Source: Deinococcus metallilatus
GTDB lineage: Bacteria; Deinococcota; Deinococci; Deinococcales; Deinococcaceae
Reading direction: 5' to 3'
Length of the DNA stretch: 64,000 nt
Assembly: GCF_004758605.1 (NCBI RefSeq)
Contig: NZ_CP038510.1
Coordinates: 612,001 to 676,000, forward strand
A model generated the notes under the pieces. That model was not told the origin of the DNA and did not search any database. It saw only the letters and a list, made by a program, of their open reading frames with translations. Each line of letters starts with the position of its first letter. Within the stretch, counting starts at the first letter, position 1. Positions 61,221 through 64,000 of this stretch are shown here, one piece after another. The position numbers and the translations under genes were made by a program.

Positions 61221-61244
61221 CTTATAGGGCTGCAATCGTTTGCA
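61221..61244 (-). promoter_or_regulatory. Promoter and LacI operator of inositol operon
   Basis: TGCAATCGTTTGCA (61231-61244) is a palindrome apart from two central positions. On the minus strand a TATAAG -10 (61221-61226) lies four bases beyond it, so the operator sits in the -35/-10 spacer and binding would block RNA polymerase. The same motif recurs at 62346 and 62420 near the lacI gene. Confidence 0.65.
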
Positions 61245-61284
61245 CTCCAGGCGACCTCCTTTCACGGGTGCGCATCTCTCCAGT

Positions 61285-62346
61285 TCATGTTGAAAGTTCG
61301 AGGGAAGGCGGGGTGGTGACGTCACAGGGAGGCCCGGTGGAATGACGCACGATCAGGGGCGCGGGAAGCAGGACCTTTTTCCCGGGTTCCGTGGCGGTAC
61401 CGGCAACGGAGGCTTCGGCCCGGCGCCTGACCAGGGAGACGAGGGTATGGCAGGCGGCCTGTCCCAGGTCATAGGTCGGCTGGGCAATCACGGTCATGGG
61501 CGGCTCCAGAATCTGCATCAGCCTGGAGTCGTCGAAGCCCACCACCGAAACGTCGTGGGGAATGCGTACCCCCAGTTCCCGCACGGCCAGAACCGCGCCG
61601 ACCGTCATCTCGTGACTGCTCACGAAGAGGGCCGTGGGCCGGACGTTGGCCGGGAGGCTCAGGAGGTGCAGCGCGGCCTCATGCCCACTGGCTTCCCGGT
61701 AATCGCCAAATTGCACCAGCGCCGGGTCGAAGGGGATCGCGGCGCCGCGCAGCGCGTCCTTGTAGCCCTGCAACCGGCCCGTCGCGGTACTGACCGTCTG
61801 ATGGCCGAAGATTCCCCCGATGCGGCGGTGACCGAGTTCGGTGAGGTGCTGGACGGCGCTGCGGGCGCTGCCCACGTTGTCCACCTGCACGCTGTGGGCT
61901 TCGCTGATCCCGCTCACCCGGTCCAGTTCCACCACCGGGAGGCCCTGGAGCAGAGCCTGATGTTCCCGGGTGTGGGCCGTCGGAATCAGGATCAACCCCT
62001 GCGGCATGTGGCTGCGGAGCGTTTCCAGGGCCCGGCGCTCCTTGCGTTCCGACTCGTCACTCGTGAACAGGATGACGTTCAGGTCGTACTGTTCCGCGGC
62101 GTCCTGCACGCCTTTGGCGAGTGTGGCGTGAAACGGGTTCAGATCGGTGATCACCAGGCCCAGGTTGCGACTTTCCTGCTGGCGCAGGCTGCGGGCCAGC
62201 GCGTTCGGGCGGTAGCCGGTCTGCCGCACGGCGTCCAGCACCCGGTCGCGGGTTTCCTGAGCCACCATGTCCGGACGCGCCAGCGCCCTTGAAACGGTGG
62301 ACGGAGAAACCGCAGCCAGTCTGGCCACTTCTTCAAGCGTCGTCAT
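61285..62346 (-). CDS. LacI-family regulator of inositol genes
   Basis: The 353-residue protein starts with a LacI-type HTH (TTLEEVARLAAVSPSTVSRA, residues 2-21), the hinge RQTGYRPNALARSLRQQE and a periplasmic-binding-type sensor domain (GLVITDLNPFHATLAKGVQD; IFGHQTVSTATGRLQGYKDA). It heads the inositol operon on the same strand. Three TGCAATCGTT-type operators lie at its start, in its promoter region and before the binding-protein gene, suggesting it represses itself and the operon until inositol or a derivative appears. Bacillus IolR is a DeoR-type protein, so this is a different regulator for the same pathway. Confidence 0.88.
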   Translation of the reverse strand: MTTLEEVARLAAVSPSTVSRALARPDMVAQETRDRVLDAVRQTGYRPNALARSLRQQESRNLGLVITDLNPFHATLAKGVQDAAEQYDLNVILFTSDESERKERRALETLRSHMPQGLILIPTAHTREHQALLQGLPVVELDRVSGISEAHSVQVDNVGSARSAVQHLTELGHRRIGGIFGHQTVSTATGRLQGYKDALRGAAIPFDPALVQFGDYREASGHEAALHLLSLPANVRPTALFVSSHEMTVGAVLAVRELGVRIPHDVSVVGFDDSRLMQILEPPMTVIAQPTYDLGQAACHTLVSLVRRRAEASVAGTATEPGKKVLLPAPLIVRHSTGPPCDVTTPPSLELST

Positions 62347-62359
62347 GCAATCGTTCGCA
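62346..62359. promoter_or_regulatory. LacI operator over the lacI start codon
   Basis: TGCAATCGTTCGCA matches the operator at 61231 in 13 of 14 bases and overlaps the lacI start codon, so binding here would hinder its own transcription. Confidence 0.6.
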
Positions 62360-62419
62360 GCCTTTCGGAAAGAAAAGGTGAGGGTGGATTGCTCGCAGCT
62401 TCAACCGCCTATTCGCAGT

Positions 62420-62433
62420 TGCAATCGTTGTCA
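62420..62433. promoter_or_regulatory. LacI operator downstream of lacI promoter
   Basis: TGCAATCGTTGTCA shares the first ten bases of the other two operators. It lies just past the -10 element at 62447-62452 on the minus strand, close to the expected transcription start. Confidence 0.55.
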
Positions 62434-62446
62434 CTGTAGATGGCTG

Positions 62447-62476
62447 AGTATGGTCATGCTGGTCACCATTTGTCAA
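62447..62476 (-). promoter_or_regulatory. Promoter of lacI (inositol locus)
   Basis: On the minus strand a perfect TTGACA (62471-62476) is followed after 18 bases by CATACT (62447-62452). Transcription would begin near 62440, just upstream of the operator at 62420-62433, leaving a leader of about 95 bases with a second operator at its end. Confidence 0.55.
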
Positions 62477-62657
62477 GGGGGCCCGCGACTTGAGGGGCAG
62501 GCTCGACAGCCTATGCTCCGGCTGACGCACCGAAGCGGCGTGGGTGCCCACGGTGTCGCCCGCCTTTCTCCGAAGAGGCGGTAAGGGGACTCCCGTGGTC
62601 ACGGCTCCCAAGCCATCGGCTCCGGGCAAAATCCGAACCGTCCCGTACACTTGACCC

Positions 62658-63206
62658 ATGACCCCACGCACCCCGGAGGAGCAGCTCGCGGCGCTCCAGG
62701 CTGTCTACCCCACACCGGAAGTCGTCGCCCTGCAACTGGACCGCGAACTCGCCGCCCTGGAGGAGACTATCCGCGCGGCGGCACCCCACTGGAGCACGCG
62801 GATGCCTGGCCGGGACTGGACGCCCGCGCAGGAAGCGGAGCACGCCATCCTGGTCAACGAGGGGACCGGCAAACTCGTGCGGCTGCTGCTGTCGGACCGG
62901 CCCCTCCGGGAGGCCCCGCAGCAACCCGGGCAAACGGAGAACGGGAAGCGTCTCGCCCCGCCCGGGACGGAACCCGGCGCGGGGGAGGCGCTCGATACGC
63001 TGCTGACCCGCCACGCCGCGGCCTCCGCCCTGCTGGCGGGTGTCCGCGCCGATCCCAACCCGGACCGGACCTTTTTCCACCCGTTCATGGGGAAGATCGA
63101 TGCCCTCGACTGGCTGCGGATGGCCACCTGGCACACCCGGCACCACCGCAAGGCCATACAGGCGGGCCTCGACCACCTGAACGCCGGGGAACGCGCGGAG
63201 ATGTGA
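62658..63206 (+). CDS. DinB-family protein
   Basis: The 182-residue protein has the DinB helical bundle with the His positions expected for the family: RDWTPAQEAEHAILVNEG for the first and WHTRHHRKAIQAGLDHL near the end. DinB-like proteins are numerous in deinococci; some are induced by DNA damage, others are thiol transferases. It is divergent from the inositol lacI gene. A second, only distantly similar DinB protein lies at 29624-30160. Confidence 0.78.
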   Translation: MTPRTPEEQLAALQAVYPTPEVVALQLDRELAALEETIRAAAPHWSTRMPGRDWTPAQEAEHAILVNEGTGKLVRLLLSDRPLREAPQQPGQTENGKRLAPPGTEPGAGEALDTLLTRHAAASALLAGVRADPNPDRTFFHPFMGKIDALDWLRMATWHTRHHRKAIQAGLDHLNAGERAEM

Positions 63207-63621
63207 ACGCCCGGCCCGCCGCCCTTCCCGGCAGCGGTGGGGGCGGGAACGTACGGCCTGGCAGCGTCCCGCGTTGCCGCCTGGCTTGAGGCCGAGCGGC
63301 CCCCGACCGGCCCTAAAAACCAGCGTCCAGCTCGGCGCTGCCCTGTTGCTTCATCCCGGGCGGAGTCGGCCCTGCTGGTTCTGGCTGGTTGCCTGGACCT
63401 CTGTCCGTCCGGGCTGATCTTGCTCTGTCTGAATCACACCTCGTTCCTCCGGTCATCCTCTGATCTAGGCAAGAAAATGCGTCTGTGCGAATAAGGCCCC
63501 CGGCGATAGGACCGCGCTGCGGTCAGACGCGGCACACATGGACAACTGGGCCGCGTATTTATGCAATCTCTGTACTCTCTAAACCTGCACCGCCTGGCGC
63601 AGGCCGAGAGAGGAGTGCCCG
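63207..63621. other. Intergenic region before glutamate synthase gene
   Basis: About 415 bases with no convincing gene. The part from 63400 onward is less GC-rich than the surroundings. A possible promoter for the next gene is TGGACA (near 63538) with an AT-rich TATTTATGCAAT about 17 bases later. No riboswitch pattern was recognised. Confidence 0.4.
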
Positions 63622-64000
63622 ATGGATCACAACGAACTGCACCTGCCTTCCCCCCAGGAAACCGAGGCGCTCAGCCAGCAGGGCCTGTACCAGCACGAAC
63701 ACGAACACGACGCTTGCGGTGTCGGCTTCGTCGCCCACCTGAAGGGCCACAAGACCCATGACATCGTCACGCAGGGCCTGGGGATTCTGGAGAACCTCGA
63801 CCACCGTGGGGCGGTCGGGGCCGACGAACTGATGGGTGACGGTGCGGGCATCCTGATTCAGATTCCCGATGAGTTCTACCGCGCCGAGATGGCGAGACAG
63901 GGCGTGACCCTGCCGCCGCCCGGCGACTACGGCGTCGGGATGATCTTTCTGCCCAAGGAACACGCCTCGCGCCTGGCGTGCGAGCAGGAACTGGAGCGCG
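63622..64000 (+). CDS. gltB: Glutamate synthase large subunit, 5' part
   Basis: The gene runs off the end of the window; 126 codons are visible. The N-terminus carries HEHDACGVGFVAHLKG, in which the Cys becomes the catalytic N-terminal nucleophile of the glutaminase domain after removal of a propeptide of about 30 residues. NLDHRGAVGADELMGDGAGI follows, a strongly conserved glutamate synthase sequence. The enzyme makes glutamate from glutamine and 2-oxoglutarate. The ATG at 63622 has AGAGGAG upstream. Confidence 0.93.
   Translation, partial: MDHNELHLPSPQETEALSQQGLYQHEHEHDACGVGFVAHLKGHKTHDIVTQGLGILENLDHRGAVGADELMGDGAGILIQIPDEFYRAEMARQGVTLPPPGDYGVGMIFLPKEHASRLACEQELER

Overview
The window is high-GC DNA from a Deinococcus-type bacterium. 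This is inferred from overall gene content and style: tightly overlapping GTGA/ATGA gene junctions, apparent leaderless transcripts, many decayed insertion sequences, and fragments typical of IS elements I associate with deinococci. It is a chromosome-like or megaplasmid-like accessory region rich in transport and catabolic operons. I saw no rRNA, tRNA, CRISPR array or phage module.

Region 0-11 kb: a Na/Pi-cotransporter-like protein, an IS remnant, then a LacI-controlled sugar operon (regulator, binding protein, two permeases, ATPase, PHP-domain metallohydrolase, GH38 alpha-mannosidase), all on + and mostly translationally coupled. This probably imports and degrades a mannose-containing glycoside. 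A 26-bp perfect palindrome sits just before the lacI start.

Region 11-20 kb: a divergent MFS/HTH pair flanked by imperfect 50-bp repeats, an ISL3 remnant, a MliC-like lysozyme-inhibitor protein, a chimeric MFS/quinoprotein remnant, and a four-gene iron operon on - (periplasmic protein, FTR1 permease, hydantoinase-A-like protein, membrane-anchored small protein) with a readable promoter.

Region 20-31 kb: a GH1-like glycosidase, a truncated FAD oxidoreductase, tandem Cu/Zn-SOD-like proteins (one fused to a cupredoxin), a DUF4383 membrane protein, folE and a divergent SufR-like Fe-S regulator. Then come an IS3 remnant and the complete queF-queD-queE-queC operon for 7-deazaguanine (preQ1) synthesis, for which FolE supplies the first step. 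Chromate-transporter-like and phosphotransferase remnants and a DinB protein follow.

Region 31-38 kb: a NarL-type two-component system coupled to a phosphotransferase, a CPBP protease, a membrane-fused DsbA-like protein, and a decay zone (GntR tail interrupted by an IS630-type remnant).

Region 38-48 kb (all -): DUF4239 protein, then a run of exported proteins (alpha/beta-hydrolase lipoprotein, CHRD lipoprotein, chagasin-like protease inhibitor, six-Cys secreted orphan, MliC-like lipoprotein, ABM monooxygenase), then a pentameric ligand-gated ion channel coupled to a large SARP/NB-ARC/TPR regulator, and a small MITE-like element.

Region 48-64 kb: an ABC six-TM protein without ATPase, then a complete myo-inositol operon on - (lacI, binding protein, permease, ATPase, second iolG-like gene, iolD, iolE, iolA, iolC, iolJ, iolG, iolB) with three matching operator sites. 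A DinB protein and the 5' end of the glutamate synthase large subunit gene close the window.
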